Shown here: positions 17,906 through 26,675 of the stretch, in pieces
Numbering within the stretch: position 1 is the first letter of the stretch
Layout: the number at the start of each line of letters is the position of its first letter
DNA from: Glycomyces algeriensis
GTDB lineage: Bacteria; Actinomycetota; Actinomycetes; Mycobacteriales; Micromonosporaceae
Length of the DNA: 64,000 bases
Reading direction: 5' to 3'
NCBI RefSeq assembly: GCF_027622855.1
Contig: NZ_JAPZVR010000002.1
Span: 595,787-659,786, forward strand
Notes under the pieces: model-generated
Database searches by the model: none
Seen by the model: the letters and a program-made list of their open reading frames with translations, nothing else
Told to the model about the DNA's origin: nothing
Made by a program: the position numbers and the translations under genes

Positions 17906-17935
17906 AACGGCCCCGTCGTCGCCGACGGGGCCGTT
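17906..17935 (-). terminator. Terminator downstream of gltX
   Basis: A 13-bp perfect stem (17906-17918 with 17923-17935) and a 4-base loop, just after the gltX stop on the minus strand. Confidence 0.82.
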
Positions 17936-17948
17936 GCGCTTGCCGCGC

Positions 17949-19415
17949 TTAGAGTGTCGCGCGCGCCGCGCGCAGGCGCGCGAGGCTCACGTCCCTGCCC
18001 AGGAGCTCCATGGACTCGTACAGCGGGGGCGACACGGTCTTGCCGCTGATCGCCACCCGCACGGGCCCGAAGGCCTTGCGGGGCTTGAGGCCCATGCCGT
18101 CCACGAGGGCGGCCTTCAGGGCCTCCTCGATCGCCGCGGTCGTCCACTCGATGCCCTCGAGCGCCGCGATGGAGGCGTCGAGCACCTGCGCCGCGTCGTC
18201 CTTGAAGGTCTTCTTCGCGCTGTCCTCGTCGAGCTCGACCTCGGTGCCGCAGAACAGGAACCGCAGCATCGCCACGGCCTGCGAGAGGGTCGCGCACCGC
18301 TCCTGCACGAGCGGCACGGCCACGTCGAGCACATGCGACTGCGCCGCGGTGACCTCCGCGCCGAGCAGCCCCGCGTCCTGCAGGCGCGGCACCAGCATCC
18401 CGATCAGCTCGTCGGTGTCGACCGCGCGGAAGTGGTCCGAGCAGATCGCCTCGAACTTCTTCTCGTCGAACCTCGCCGGGTTCGACTTCACGTCGTGCAG
18501 GTCGAAGGCCTCCAGGAACTCCGCCACGGTGAACACGTCGCGGTCGCCCGAGATCGACCAGCCGAGGGTCGCCACGTAGTTGAGGACGCCCTCGGGGAGG
18601 TACCCGGCCTCCTTGTACTGCAGCAGGTTCGAGCGCGGGTCGCGCTTCGACATCTTCTTGCCGCGCTCGTCCACGATCAGCGGCAGGTGCGCGTACTCGG
18701 GCTCGGCGTCGGCGACGCCCAGCTCCACCAGCGCCCGCCACATGACGATCTGCCGCGGCGTCGAGGGCATGAGGTCCTCGCCGCGGGTGACCATGTTGAC
18801 CTTCATGAGCGCGTCGTCCACCGGGTTGGTGAGCGTGTACAGCGGCGAGCCGTCGCCGCGCGCGATCACGTAGTCGGGCACCGTGCCGGCCGGGGTCGTG
18901 ACCTCGCCGCGCACCGCGTCGCGGAACGTGATGTCCTCGTTCGGCATCCGCATCCGGTACACCGGGTTGCGGCCCTCGGCGCGGAAGGCGGCCTTCTGCT
19001 CCTCGGTGAGGTCGCGGTCGAAGTTGTCGTAGCCGAGCTTCGGGTCGCGCCCGGCGGCGCGGTGGCGGGCTTCGACCTCGTCGTTGGTGGAGAACGCCTC
19101 GTAGGCGTAGCCGCCGTCGAGGAGCCGCTTGATCACGTCGGCGTACACGTCCAGGCGCTGCGACTGCCGGTAGGGCGCGTACGGGCCGCCGATGTCGGGC
19201 CCCTCGTCCCAGGTCATGCCCAGCCACGAGAGCGCCTCGAGCAGCTGGTCGTACGACTCCTCGGAGTCGCGCGCGGCGTCGGTGTCCTCGATGCGGAACA
19301 CGAACTCGCCGCCCTTGGCCCGGGCGTAGCCCCACGAGAACAGGCAGGTGCGCACCAGGCCCACGTGCGGGGTCCCGGTCGGGCTGGGGCAGAAGCGGGT
19401 GCGGACGTTACTCAC
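17949..19415 (-). CDS. gltX: Glutamate-tRNA ligase
   Basis: A 488-residue class I aminoacyl-tRNA synthetase. The HIGH-like motif is in FCPSPTGTPHVGLVRT near the N-terminus, and the KMSKS loop is KKMSKRD at ~254. FRIEDTDAARDSEES marks the catalytic fold. Length is normal. In actinomycetes it is usually discriminating or makes Glu-tRNA(Gln) for the amidotransferase pathway (family knowledge). It overlaps the upstream FAH-family gene by 8 bases, so the two are co-transcribed. Confidence 0.96.
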   Translation of the reverse strand: MSNVRTRFCPSPTGTPHVGLVRTCLFSWGYARAKGGEFVFRIEDTDAARDSEESYDQLLEALSWLGMTWDEGPDIGGPYAPYRQSQRLDVYADVIKRLLDGGYAYEAFSTNDEVEARHRAAGRDPKLGYDNFDRDLTEEQKAAFRAEGRNPVYRMRMPNEDITFRDAVRGEVTTPAGTVPDYVIARGDGSPLYTLTNPVDDALMKVNMVTRGEDLMPSTPRQIVMWRALVELGVADAEPEYAHLPLIVDERGKKMSKRDPRSNLLQYKEAGYLPEGVLNYVATLGWSISGDRDVFTVAEFLEAFDLHDVKSNPARFDEKKFEAICSDHFRAVDTDELIGMLVPRLQDAGLLGAEVTAAQSHVLDVAVPLVQERCATLSQAVAMLRFLFCGTEVELDEDSAKKTFKDDAAQVLDASIAALEGIEWTTAAIEEALKAALVDGMGLKPRKAFGPVRVAISGKTVSPPLYESMELLGRDVSLARLRAARATL

Positions 19416-20190
19416 TGGGAACCACCTTGTTGGACAGCGTGCCGATGCCGGCGATGGAAACGGAGACGGTCTCGCCGGCCTGGAGCGGGCCCACCCCGGC
19501 GGGCGTGCCGGTGAGCACCACGTCGCCCGGCAACAGGGTCATCACCTGCGAGATGTAGGCGACGATCGCGGCCGGGTCGAAGACCATGTCCTTGGTCGAG
19601 CCGAGCTGGCGCACTTCGCCGTTGACCTCGCAGCGGACCTCGGCGTCGGCCATGTCGACCTCGGGGCTGGTCTCGATCCACGGCCCGATCGGGCAGAACG
19701 AGTCGAAGCCCTTGGCGCGCGTGAACTGCACGTCCTGGCGCTGGATGTCGCGGGCGGTCACGTCGTTGGCGCACGTGTAGCCGTAGATCGCGCTCTTGGC
19801 GGCCTCGCGGTCGAGGCCGCGGGCCCCGTGCAGGCCGATGACGACGGCGAGCTCGGCCTCGTGCTCGACCTGGTCGGCCACGGCCGGGAGCCGGATGGCC
19901 TCGCTGGGGCCGATCACCGAGGTGGAGGGCTTGAGGAAGATCAAGGGCTCCTTGGGCACCTCGTTGCCCAGCTCGGCGGCGTGGTCGGTGTAGTTGCGCC
20001 CGATGCACACCACCTTGGAGGGGAGGATCGGGGCGAGCAGCCGCACGTCCTCGAGCGCCCAGCGCTGGCCGGTGAGCTTGATCTGCGCGAACGGGTGGCC
20101 CTCGATCTCGGCGGCGGTGGCCCCGGGGCCCTCGCCTTCCAAGACGGCGAACGACATGCCGGACGGTTGAGCGATCCGCGCGATCCGCAC
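19408..20190 (-). CDS. Fumarylacetoacetate hydrolase (FAH) family protein
   Basis: A 260-residue enzyme of the FAH superfamily. Visible hallmarks are VVCIGRNYTDHAAELG, PLIFLKPSTSVIGP, VEHEAELAVVIG (metal-ligand Glu residues) and VTARDIQRQDVQFTRAKGFDSF, with LTGTPAGVGPL near the end. Members hydrolyse acylpyruvates, decarboxylate oxaloacetate or act in aromatic catabolism; this one has no pathway neighbours and its substrate is unknown. It is the first gene of a pair with gltX, an arrangement frequent in actinomycetes. Confidence 0.9.
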   Translation of the reverse strand: MRIARIAQPSGMSFAVLEGEGPGATAAEIEGHPFAQIKLTGQRWALEDVRLLAPILPSKVVCIGRNYTDHAAELGNEVPKEPLIFLKPSTSVIGPSEAIRLPAVADQVEHEAELAVVIGLHGARGLDREAAKSAIYGYTCANDVTARDIQRQDVQFTRAKGFDSFCPIGPWIETSPEVDMADAEVRCEVNGEVRQLGSTKDMVFDPAAIVAYISQVMTLLPGDVVLTGTPAGVGPLQAGETVSVSIAGIGTLSNKVVPSE

Positions 20191-20260
20191 AGTCGGCCCC
20201 TCTCTGAGACTGGTTCGAAACCTTGCGGCCTCAGCTTAGTTCGGGGGCGGAGCGGGATCG

Positions 20261-20374
20261 ACGCACTATCGCGCGGAGCGCGATCGAGTCACGCAGTCGT
20301 GCGGAGCACGGCTGGTTGAGGCGGTCGCGCGGGGCGCGCTCGGATCATGCGGTCGCAGGGCGGCGGTACTGCAG
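20261..20374. repeat. Tandem hairpin repeat array (about four 28-30 base units)
   Basis: Four degenerate units begin at 20261, 20291, 20319 and 20347. Each opens ACGCAGTCG-like (ACGCACTAT, ACGCAGTCG, AGGCGGTCG, ATGCGGTCG); the first three contain a small stem-loop (for example CGTGC-GGA-GCACG). The array lies between the FAH gene start and the stop of the small membrane protein gene. Confidence 0.6.
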
Positions 20375-20378
20375 CGCG

Positions 20379-20720
20379 CTAGCGGACGAGCAGGAAGATG
20401 CCGCCGATGAGGACGACGCCGACGAGCGCGCCGACGACGATGCCCATGCCGAGGCGGCGGACCGGCCCGAACAGGCCGATGAGGAAGCCGAGCACGCAGG
20501 TCAGCGGTGCGGCGACGAGCAGGGAGATGGCGGTGGCGCCGAAGCGCACCCGCATGGTCTCGCCGATGTCGCCGACGAGCACGAAGCCGAAGGCGAAGGC
20601 CGCGATCACGAGGATCACGAGGCCGAGGAAGAAACCGGACATGAACCGGCGGCGTCCGTACACGGCCGAATCCGCGGCCATGGCCGCCGCGCGGGCACGA
20701 TCGGTCTGGTAGGAAGTCAC
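20379..20720 (-). CDS. Small membrane protein of unknown function
   Basis: A 113-residue protein from GTG 20720. After a charged N-terminus (~25 residues) it has three hydrophobic segments at ~27-50, 60-85 and 90-112, with few charges and VGDIGETMRVRFG between the first two. No known domain is recognised. The C-terminus ends in the last helix (GGIFLLVR), so it faces the membrane boundary. The tandem repeat array begins right after it. Confidence 0.7.
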   Translation of the reverse strand: MTSYQTDRARAAAMAADSAVYGRRRFMSGFFLGLVILVIAAFAFGFVLVGDIGETMRVRFGATAISLLVAAPLTCVLGFLIGLFGPVRRLGMGIVVGALVGVVLIGGIFLLVR

Positions 20721-20905
20721 ACGTCAACTCTAGTACGGCCGCACCAGCGGCGCGGTCACGGCATTCCCCGCGGGCCGCGCCTGCGGGCAGGGCCCGCGCG
20801 CTGTCTCCTGTGGAGACCGCCGGGCGTGTTCGTCCCTGCGTCACGTCACTGTGACGCGCCGTGTCGAATACCCGTTGCGTCGGATTACGCGTGCAAGACT
20901 GCCGT

Positions 20906-22048
20906 ATGCGTCGTTTGATCACACTGTTCGTACTGCTCGGGGCCCTGTTCATCGCGCAGGCGCCCGCCGGGGCGATCGACTCCAGCCTGCCGCAGACGTC
21001 CGCCTCGTTCAACGACCAGGTCTACAAGGTCGCCTACGACGGCGACATCGTCTACTCGGGCGGGGTCTTCACCCGCGCCCGCAACACCGACGGCGTGTTC
21101 GCGAACCGCACGTACCTGGCGGCCGTGAACTCGACCACGGGGGCGCTCCTGCCGTTCGCGCCGGTCCTGAACGGCGCGGTCCACGAGGTCAAGACCTCCA
21201 GGGACCACCTGTACATCGCCGGCAAGTTCACGCAGGTCGACGGGGTCGCCCGCTCGCGCGTGGCCCGGTTCTGGCTCGACACCGGGAAGCTCGACACGAG
21301 CTGGAACCCGAAGCCGTCGGCCAGCGTGTACTCGATCGAGCCGGTCGGCTCGACGGTCTACCTCGGCGGCACGTTCCAGTCGGTCGGCGGCTTCGCCCAG
21401 CCGACGCTCGCGGCCGTCAGCGCCGTCAACGGCTCGCCGGTCACCTCGTTCAAGCCCGCGGTCACCGAAGGCGCGGTGCGCGACCTCCAGTTCGGCCACG
21501 ACCGCCTGTACGTCGCGGGCGCGTTCACGACGCTCGGCGGCGACAAGAAGTACGGGAAGCTCGGCGCGGTCAACCCGACCACGGGCGCGGTCGACACCAC
21601 GTTCGTGTCCGGCGTGTTCGTCCTCACCCGCGAGGTCGAGGTCGCCGGGGACCGCGTGTACGCGGCGCTCGACGGGCGCGGCGGCGAGATCCGGGCGTTC
21701 ACCCGCACCGGCTCGACCCTCTGGTACCAGGCGGTCGACGGCGGCATGCAGACCGTCGAGGTCTGGGGCAGCACCGTCATCGGCGGCGGCCACTTCGACA
21801 AGGCCTGCGTCTCCAACCACGCCGGCCCCTTGGGCCAGTGCGTGGACGGCGTGCGCGCCGAGCGCGGGAAGCTCCTCGCGGTCGACATGAACGGGAAGCT
21901 CCTGGACTGGGACCCGTCCGCGAACGGCGTCGTCGGCGCCTGGGACGCGACCGCGCACCCGTCGGGCACGAACCTGACGGTGGGCGGCTCGTTCACGACC
22001 TTCGGGGGCGGCACGCAGGAGCAGAAGCGCCTCGCGGTCTTCGACTAG
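20906..22048 (+). CDS. Secreted beta-propeller (delta-60-like repeat) protein
   Basis: A 380-residue protein with a signal peptide (MRRLITLFVLLGALF, cleavage near PAGA). The body has about seven repeats of the form xxVYxGGxF....G...R..A.....G..D.sF.P: DIVYSGGVFTRA, HLYIAGKFTQVDG, TVYLGGTFQSVGG, RLYVAGAFTTLGG, RVYAALDGRGG, TVIGGGHFDKAC and NLTVGGSFTTFGG. This is the DUF5122-type repeat pattern that closes into a propeller. Cys residues near the C-terminus may pair. The function outside the cell is unknown; a ligand-binding or adhesion role is possible. Confidence 0.82.
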   Translation: MRRLITLFVLLGALFIAQAPAGAIDSSLPQTSASFNDQVYKVAYDGDIVYSGGVFTRARNTDGVFANRTYLAAVNSTTGALLPFAPVLNGAVHEVKTSRDHLYIAGKFTQVDGVARSRVARFWLDTGKLDTSWNPKPSASVYSIEPVGSTVYLGGTFQSVGGFAQPTLAAVSAVNGSPVTSFKPAVTEGAVRDLQFGHDRLYVAGAFTTLGGDKKYGKLGAVNPTTGAVDTTFVSGVFVLTREVEVAGDRVYAALDGRGGEIRAFTRTGSTLWYQAVDGGMQTVEVWGSTVIGGGHFDKACVSNHAGPLGQCVDGVRAERGKLLAVDMNGKLLDWDPSANGVVGAWDATAHPSGTNLTVGGSFTTFGGGTQEQKRLAVFD

Positions 22049-22068
22049 CCCGCGACTGCAGTACTGCG

Positions 22069-22113
22069 AAGGGCCCGGCCTCCGCGAGCTTTCGCTGCGG
22101 GGGCCGGGCCCTT
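22069..22113. terminator. Terminator between convergent genes
   Basis: A 12-bp perfect outer stem (AAGGGCCCGGCC at 22069-22080 with 22102-22113), an internal partly paired loop and TT following. It serves the propeller gene and possibly cimA. Confidence 0.82.
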
Positions 22114-22198
22114 TTCACTCGCCTGCCGCACGATCGGCGCGGTGCAGGCGCGGTCCCGGTCTCGTGGACCGGGCCGTGTCAGTGCCGCGCGGCGCCGC

Positions 22199-23866
22199 TC
22201 ATGGGGCGCCGCGCGATGCGGTAGGAGGTAACGACTTCCGCCGGTTGAGGCCGTACGCGAGGCCGTCGGCCAGCGCGTTCCAGGAGGCCTCGATGAGGTT
22301 GGGGGCGACGCCGACGGTGGTCCACTCGGACTCGCCGTCGCTCATGGAGACGAGGACGCGGGTGACCGCGTCGGTGCCCTTGGAGCCGGCGAGGATGCGG
22401 ACCTTGAAGTCGGAGAGGGTGAGCTCGGCCAGGCGCGGGTGGCGGGCGGCCAGGGCGCTGCGCAGGGCGGCGTCGAGGGCGTTGACCGGGCCGTTGCCCT
22501 GGGCGGTGGCGATGACGCGTTCGCCGTCGACGTCGAGTCGGACGGTGGCCTCGGCGACGGTGACGGCGCTCGGGTCGTGGTCGACGATGACGCGGTAGGT
22601 GTCGAGTTTGAACGGCCGGGGCAGGCCGCCTTCGACCTCGTCGCGGACGAGCAGCTCGAAGGACGCGTCGGCGGCCTCGAAGGACCAGCCCTTGGACTCG
22701 AGTTCCTTGACGCGCTTGGTGATGCGGTCGAGTGCGGCCTTGTCGCCGGAGAGGTCGATGCCGAGTTCGCGGCCCTTGAGTTCGACGGAGGCGCGGCCGG
22801 CCATCTCGGTGACGAGGATGCGCATGTCGTTGCCGACGACGACGGGGTCGACGTGGTTGTACAGGGCGGGGTCGGCCTTGATGGCGGAGGCGTGGATGCC
22901 GGCCTTGTGCGCGAACGCGGCGTGCCCGGTGTAGGGGGCGTGCTCGTCGGGGGTCATGTTGGCGATCTCGGCGATCGCGTGGGAGATGCGGGTGAGCTGG
23001 GCGAGGCCGCCGTCGGGGAGGACCTTCATGCCGAGTTTGGTCTCGAGGTTCGCGATGACGCTGAACAGGTTGGCGTTGCCGGGGCGTTCGCCGTAGCCGT
23101 TGGCGGTGCCCTGGACGTGCATGACGCCGGCCTGGACGGCGGCGAGGGTGTTGGCGACGGCGCAGCCGGTGTCGTTCTGGGCGTGCATGCCCAGGCGTAC
23201 GCGCTCGCGCGGGAGGACCGCTTCGAGGCGGGTGCGCAGATCGGTGACGACGGCGGTGATGTCGGAGGGGATGCTGCCGCCGTTGGTGTCGCAGAGGACG
23301 ACCGCTTCGGCGCCGGCCTCGAGTGCGGTGCGCACCACGAGGGCGGCGTACTCGGGGTCCTGGCGGAAGCCGTCGAAGAAGTGCTCGCAGTCGATGAAGA
23401 CCTGGCGGTCCTGCTCGCGGCCGGTGCGCACCGAGTCGGCGATCATCGCCAGGTTCTCTTCGGGGGTGGTCCTGAGGGCCTGCTCGACGTGGCGCATGTC
23501 GGATTTGGCGACGAGGCAGAGCACGGGGGCGCGCGAGTCGAGGAGGGCCTGGAAGCCGGGGTCCTCGGCGGCGCTCGAACCGGCGCGGCGGGTCATGCCG
23601 AAGGCGACGAGCTTAGCGTGCTTGAAGTTCAGCTCCTCGGCCGCGCGGGCGAAGAACTCCGTGTCCGAGGGGATCGCGCCGGGCCAGCCGCCCTCGATGT
23701 AGTCGACCCCGAGTTCGTCGAGGAGTTCGGCGACGGCGAGCTTGTCGGCGACGGAGTAGCGGAGGCCCTCCATCTGCGCGCCGTCACGGAGGGTGGTGTC
23801 GAAGACGTGGAAGTCGCCGCCGCTGTTCGCAGGTTCGCTGCCGTGGTGCGGATCTGGTTGCGTCAC
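22199..23866 (-). CDS. cimA: (R)-citramalate synthase
   Basis: A 555-residue HMGL-like enzyme that condenses pyruvate and acetyl-CoA to citramalate, the threonine-independent route to isoleucine. FDTTLRDGAQMEG holds the catalytic metal-site Asp, and HAQNDTGCAVAN and QGTANGYGERPGN are the family motifs. The C-terminal LeuA regulatory dimer domain (SAVTVAEATVRLDVDGE onwards) is the likely isoleucine feedback site. Length and motifs favour CimA over LeuA. The start is GTG 23866 with GGAG upstream. The gene is preceded by a leader with two small ORFs and a terminator hairpin (23944-23970). Confidence 0.9.
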   Translation of the reverse strand: MTQPDPHHGSEPANSGGDFHVFDTTLRDGAQMEGLRYSVADKLAVAELLDELGVDYIEGGWPGAIPSDTEFFARAAEELNFKHAKLVAFGMTRRAGSSAAEDPGFQALLDSRAPVLCLVAKSDMRHVEQALRTTPEENLAMIADSVRTGREQDRQVFIDCEHFFDGFRQDPEYAALVVRTALEAGAEAVVLCDTNGGSIPSDITAVVTDLRTRLEAVLPRERVRLGMHAQNDTGCAVANTLAAVQAGVMHVQGTANGYGERPGNANLFSVIANLETKLGMKVLPDGGLAQLTRISHAIAEIANMTPDEHAPYTGHAAFAHKAGIHASAIKADPALYNHVDPVVVGNDMRILVTEMAGRASVELKGRELGIDLSGDKAALDRITKRVKELESKGWSFEAADASFELLVRDEVEGGLPRPFKLDTYRVIVDHDPSAVTVAEATVRLDVDGERVIATAQGNGPVNALDAALRSALAARHPRLAELTLSDFKVRILAGSKGTDAVTRVLVSMSDGESEWTTVGVAPNLIEASWNALADGLAYGLNRRKSLPPTASRGAP

Positions 23867-23988
23867 TTGGTGCTCCAGGTTTCTACTTTTTTGGCACGGC
23901 CGCTGCGGGGCCTACCTGAACGTTCGTTTGCCCTGAACGAAAAAGACCCCCTGCGGGCGGCAGGAGGTCTGGCGTTCGGCGGCGGCAT
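23863..23988 (-). CDS. Possible 41-residue upstream ORF coupled to cimA
   Basis: ATG 23988 follows the stop of the 12-residue uORF directly. The frame reads through the terminator hairpin DNA and stops at TGA 23865-23863, overlapping the cimA GTG as GTGA. The product (MPPPNARPPAARRGS...) is Pro/Arg/Ser-rich with no known domain. It could be a regulatory coupling ORF, or chance. Confidence 0.35.
   Translation of the reverse strand: MPPPNARPPAARRGSFSFRANERSGRPRSGRAKKVETWSTK
23944..23970 (-). terminator. Attenuator-like terminator in the cimA leader
   Basis: On the minus strand, an 11-bp stem (AGACCTCCTGC with GCAGGGGGTCT, one T-G wobble) with a CGCCC loop is followed by five T residues. It lies between the first uORF and cimA, 78 bases upstream of the cimA start, so it should stop transcription unless overcome. 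Confidence 0.7.
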
Positions 23989-24027
23989 CTAACGCCGATG
24001 CTCCGCGGAACGCCCGCAGCTAATCAT
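23989..24027 (-). CDS. Short leader-peptide ORF (12 residues) upstream of cimA
   Basis: ATG 24027 to TAG 23989 reads MISCGRSAEHRR. It sits 19 bases ahead of the terminator hairpin. There is no Shine-Dalgarno, but a CATACT -10-like element lies ~20 bases upstream, so the ORF starts close to the probable mRNA 5' end. It has one Ile, so it is not an obvious Ile-rich attenuator peptide. Confidence 0.4.
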   Translation of the reverse strand: MISCGRSAEHRR

Positions 24028-24160
24028 GAGCTGGAAGGTCACGAAAAGTAGTATGCCACCGGCCGTGGACCCGAACCACCATTTCCCGAATCGTGGGATT
24101 CAGTGTGTCGTGACGGCTCCTCGTGTCGCACAGGGCCGTGCGCTTGCGCGCCTTGGCCTC

Positions 24161-24904
24161 TCACCAGTCCGATCGGAGCGCGCGGCGGCGCTGCCACCAC
24201 AGGATGAGGGCCGCGCCGCCGGCGAGCGCCACGGCGCCCGCGCCCACCCCGATGCCGAGACCGGCGCCAGTGGTCGGGAGCGCCGGCTTCGGCGACTCGG
24301 ACTCGGCGGGGACCGAGGGGCTCTCGCTCAACTCGGGGGGCGAGGGCGGCGTCGAGGGCGGGGGCGATGACGGCGGGTTGGACGGCGGCGGGGCGTCCGC
24401 GAACCTCCACTCCTGGAAGTGCCTGCTCGCGCTCGTCTCGGGCTTCACCGCGAGGACTTCGGCGCCCTCCTCCGCGTCGGAGCCGTCCTCGAGGCCGAGG
24501 AAGTAGCCGTCGGCGGTGATGAAGCGGAAGTCGCTGTGGGAGGGCAGGGGGTCGAAGACGAGCTTCCAGCCGATCGCGTCGGCGCAGTCGGTGAGGATCA
24601 CGGGCGCGGTCTCGTCGCCGCCGGTCGTGTCGGCGCTCAGGCACCGGCCCGAGGCGTCATGGACGAGCTGGTACTGCCCGAGGTCCTGGAACGCCTCGAC
24701 CGCCACGAGCCGCCACAGGTCGTGGTCGTTCGTCAGGCGGGCGCCGTTCGCGGACGCCGCGAGCGGCAAGCTCTCATGGTCCTTGAGAAAGACTTTGACC
24801 GGGCCCGCGGGCACGGTCTGGGCCTGTGCCGCGCCGCCGAAGGCGGTGGCGATCAAGCAGGCGGCGGCCGCAGTCGCGGCCGCTTGGAGCATCGGGGATT
24901 TCAT
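24161..24904 (-). CDS. LPxTG-anchored protein with ricin-like domain
   Basis: A 247-residue cell-wall protein: signal peptide ~1-28 (cleavage near AQA), then a ~140-residue beta-trefoil-like domain with KVFLKDHESLPLAAS, VHDASGRCLSADTTG and FRFITADGYFLGLEDG, resembling ricin-type carbohydrate/ligand binding. A Pro/Ser-rich spacer (~178-210) leads to the sortase motif LPTTG, a hydrophobic helix and the basic tail WWQRRRALRS. A sortase would join it to peptidoglycan. The ligand is not known. It stands alone, downstream of pspM on the same strand. Confidence 0.85.
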   Translation of the reverse strand: MKSPMLQAAATAAAACLIATAFGGAAQAQTVPAGPVKVFLKDHESLPLAASANGARLTNDHDLWRLVAVEAFQDLGQYQLVHDASGRCLSADTTGGDETAPVILTDCADAIGWKLVFDPLPSHSDFRFITADGYFLGLEDGSDAEEGAEVLAVKPETSASRHFQEWRFADAPPPSNPPSSPPPSTPPSPPELSESPSVPAESESPKPALPTTGAGLGIGVGAGAVALAGGAALILWWQRRRALRSDW

Positions 24905-24985
24905 CGCCGAATTAGATCAAATGAGACATATTCGCCTCAACCCACTCCGCAGTGCGTCTCCCGCATCACTATGCGTGACATGGAG

Positions 24986-25780
24986 TCAGCCGGTGGCAGG
25001 CGGCCCGACGCTCCCGCGGATCTCGCTCGCCGCGTCCCCCGCCGCACGCAACCGGTCCGCGGCATCGGTGAGCAGGTGCAGCGTCTCGTCCGAACGGTGC
25101 GCCGACAGCGCCTGCTGCAGCCCGATCGAACCGGCCAGGCACTCCCCCGCCGCGCTCACCATGTCCTCATAGGCGGCCACGCCCGCCTCGAGGCGCTCCA
25201 CCATCCGGTCCAGGTTCGCGCCCATGCCGGCGCGCTTCACCTCCGGCGCGATCGCGATCGCCCCTTCGACGTCCTTGACGCCCAAGGCGAGCCGGTACAG
25301 CTCCTGCCCGGCCTTCGACGCCCCCGCGAGGATCGCCACCGCCTCGTCGTTCCCTTCGAGGCGCTTCGCCATCTGCTCGGCGGCGATCGACGCCCGCTCC
25401 AGCCGCTCATACGGATGCATCGCACGGCTGCCGCGGAACTTCGCCCGGATGCGCCCGCGCCGAATCGCCTCCGCCGTCTCGCCGAACAGCCCCCGCGCCT
25501 CCTTCGACAACTGCGCCCGGCCGTGCAGCTCGAGGGACTCGCGCTCAGCGGCAGGGATCGCGCGGGCCAGGCGCCGGTAGTCCAACCAGCGGACCACCGC
25601 CATCGCGGTCGAGAACCCCGCGATCGTCACCCAGACACCGTCCGGCGCACCGACACCGGCATAGGGCACGAAGAAGGCGCTGCCGGCGGCAGCGCCTCCC
25701 GCTGTAGTGGTCCAGGACTTGGCGGACGACAACCGGGAGCGCAGGCGCTTGTACGCGCGCTTGCGGTCCTTCGCGTCCAC
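24986..25780 (-). CDS. pspM: Phage-shock envelope-stress protein PspM
   Basis: A 264-residue protein starting at GTG 25780, 16 bases after the pspA stop. A basic N-terminus (KDRKRAYKRLRSRLSS) is followed by two hydrophobic stretches (~25-45 and ~47-63) and then a long helical cytoplasmic part rich in Ala/Glu/Arg. Sequence similarity alone is weak, but the order clgR-pspA-this gene matches the actinobacterial psp operon, where PspM tethers PspA to the membrane. So the name rests largely on context. Confidence 0.75.
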   Translation of the reverse strand: MDAKDRKRAYKRLRSRLSSAKSWTTTAGGAAAGSAFFVPYAGVGAPDGVWVTIAGFSTAMAVVRWLDYRRLARAIPAAERESLELHGRAQLSKEARGLFGETAEAIRRGRIRAKFRGSRAMHPYERLERASIAAEQMAKRLEGNDEAVAILAGASKAGQELYRLALGVKDVEGAIAIAPEVKRAGMGANLDRMVERLEAGVAAYEDMVSAAGECLAGSIGLQQALSAHRSDETLHLLTDAADRLRAAGDAASEIRGSVGPPATG

Positions 25781-25796
25781 CGGGGGTCCCTTCAGG

Positions 25797-26657
25797 TCAG
25801 CTCTTCGCCTTGTCGGCCTCGGGCTCGGCCGTGCCCTCGTCGTTGCCCAGCGACGCGCGGATGTCCGCGAGGCGGGCGTTCGTGACCGACTCCTTCGACT
25901 CGATCGCCGGGCTCGCCTTACCGCCCGAGAGCTGCTCGCCCTCGAGCGACGCGCGGATCTGGTCCAGGCGCGAGGCGCCCGCCATGTCGCGCGTGGCGCG
26001 GTTGACCTCCAGGAGGCGACCCTCCACCGAGTTCGAGGCGAGCTCGGCGCGGCCCATGGCGTTGGAGTAGCGGCCCTCGATCTTGTCGCGGATCTCGTCG
26101 AAGTTCGGCACGTTGCCGGGGGCGGCGGTCTGCGACATCGACTCCAGCGAGGAGGCGATCGTCTCCTGCATCTTGGCCTGCTCGAGCTGGCCGAGCAGCT
26201 TCGTGCGCTCCTGCAGCTTCTGCTGCAGGATCATCTGGTTGTTCTCGACGGCCTTCTTGGCCTGGTCCGCAGCGGTGAGCGCCTGGTCGTGCATCACCTT
26301 CATGTCCTCGAGGGACTGCTCGGTGGAGACCAGCTGGCCGGCGAGGATCTCGGCGGTCGACTCGAACTGCTGCGCCTTCGCCTCGTCGCCGTCGGCACGG
26401 GCCTTGTCCGCCAGCACCAGGGCCTGGCGGGCCTGCGCCTGCAGACGCTCCACCTCGGACATCGAGCGGTTGAGCTTCATCTCCAGCTGGCGCTGGTTCC
26501 CGATCACGGACGCCGCCTGCCCCACCAGCGCCTGGTGCTGCTTCTGGGCTTCTTCAATCGCCTGCTGGATCTGGATCTTGGGGTCGGCATGCTCATCGAT
26601 CTTCGCACCGAAGAGCGCCATCATGTATTTCCAGCCCTTGACGAACGGATTGGCCAT
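25797..26657 (-). CDS. pspA: PspA/IM30 family membrane-stress protein
   Basis: A 286-residue coiled-coil protein that oligomerises on damaged membranes. The amphipathic N-terminal helix starts [20 protein letters not shown]; four long helices follow with typical PspA sequence ([27 protein letters not shown]-type repeats, and [15 protein letters not shown]). The last ~80 residues form the actinobacterial C-terminal extension, with two similar blocks [13 protein letters not shown] and [13 protein letters not shown]. It lies between clgR and pspM. The start has AAGGA upstream. Confidence 0.93.
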   Translation of the reverse strand: MANPFVKGWKYMMALFGAKIDEHADPKIQIQQAIEEAQKQHQALVGQAASVIGNQRQLEMKLNRSMSEVERLQAQARQALVLADKARADGDEAKAQQFESTAEILAGQLVSTEQSLEDMKVMHDQALTAADQAKKAVENNQMILQQKLQERTKLLGQLEQAKMQETIASSLESMSQTAAPGNVPNFDEIRDKIEGRYSNAMGRAELASNSVEGRLLEVNRATRDMAGASRLDQIRASLEGEQLSGGKASPAIESKESVTNARLADIRASLGNDEGTAEPEADKAKS

Positions 26658-26675
26658 TATCGGGGTCCTTCCGGT

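Noticed and set aside
20261..20374. CRISPR or tRNA cluster
   Set aside because: Units are degenerate, abutting and lack spacers; no tRNA T-loop or acceptor stem was found.
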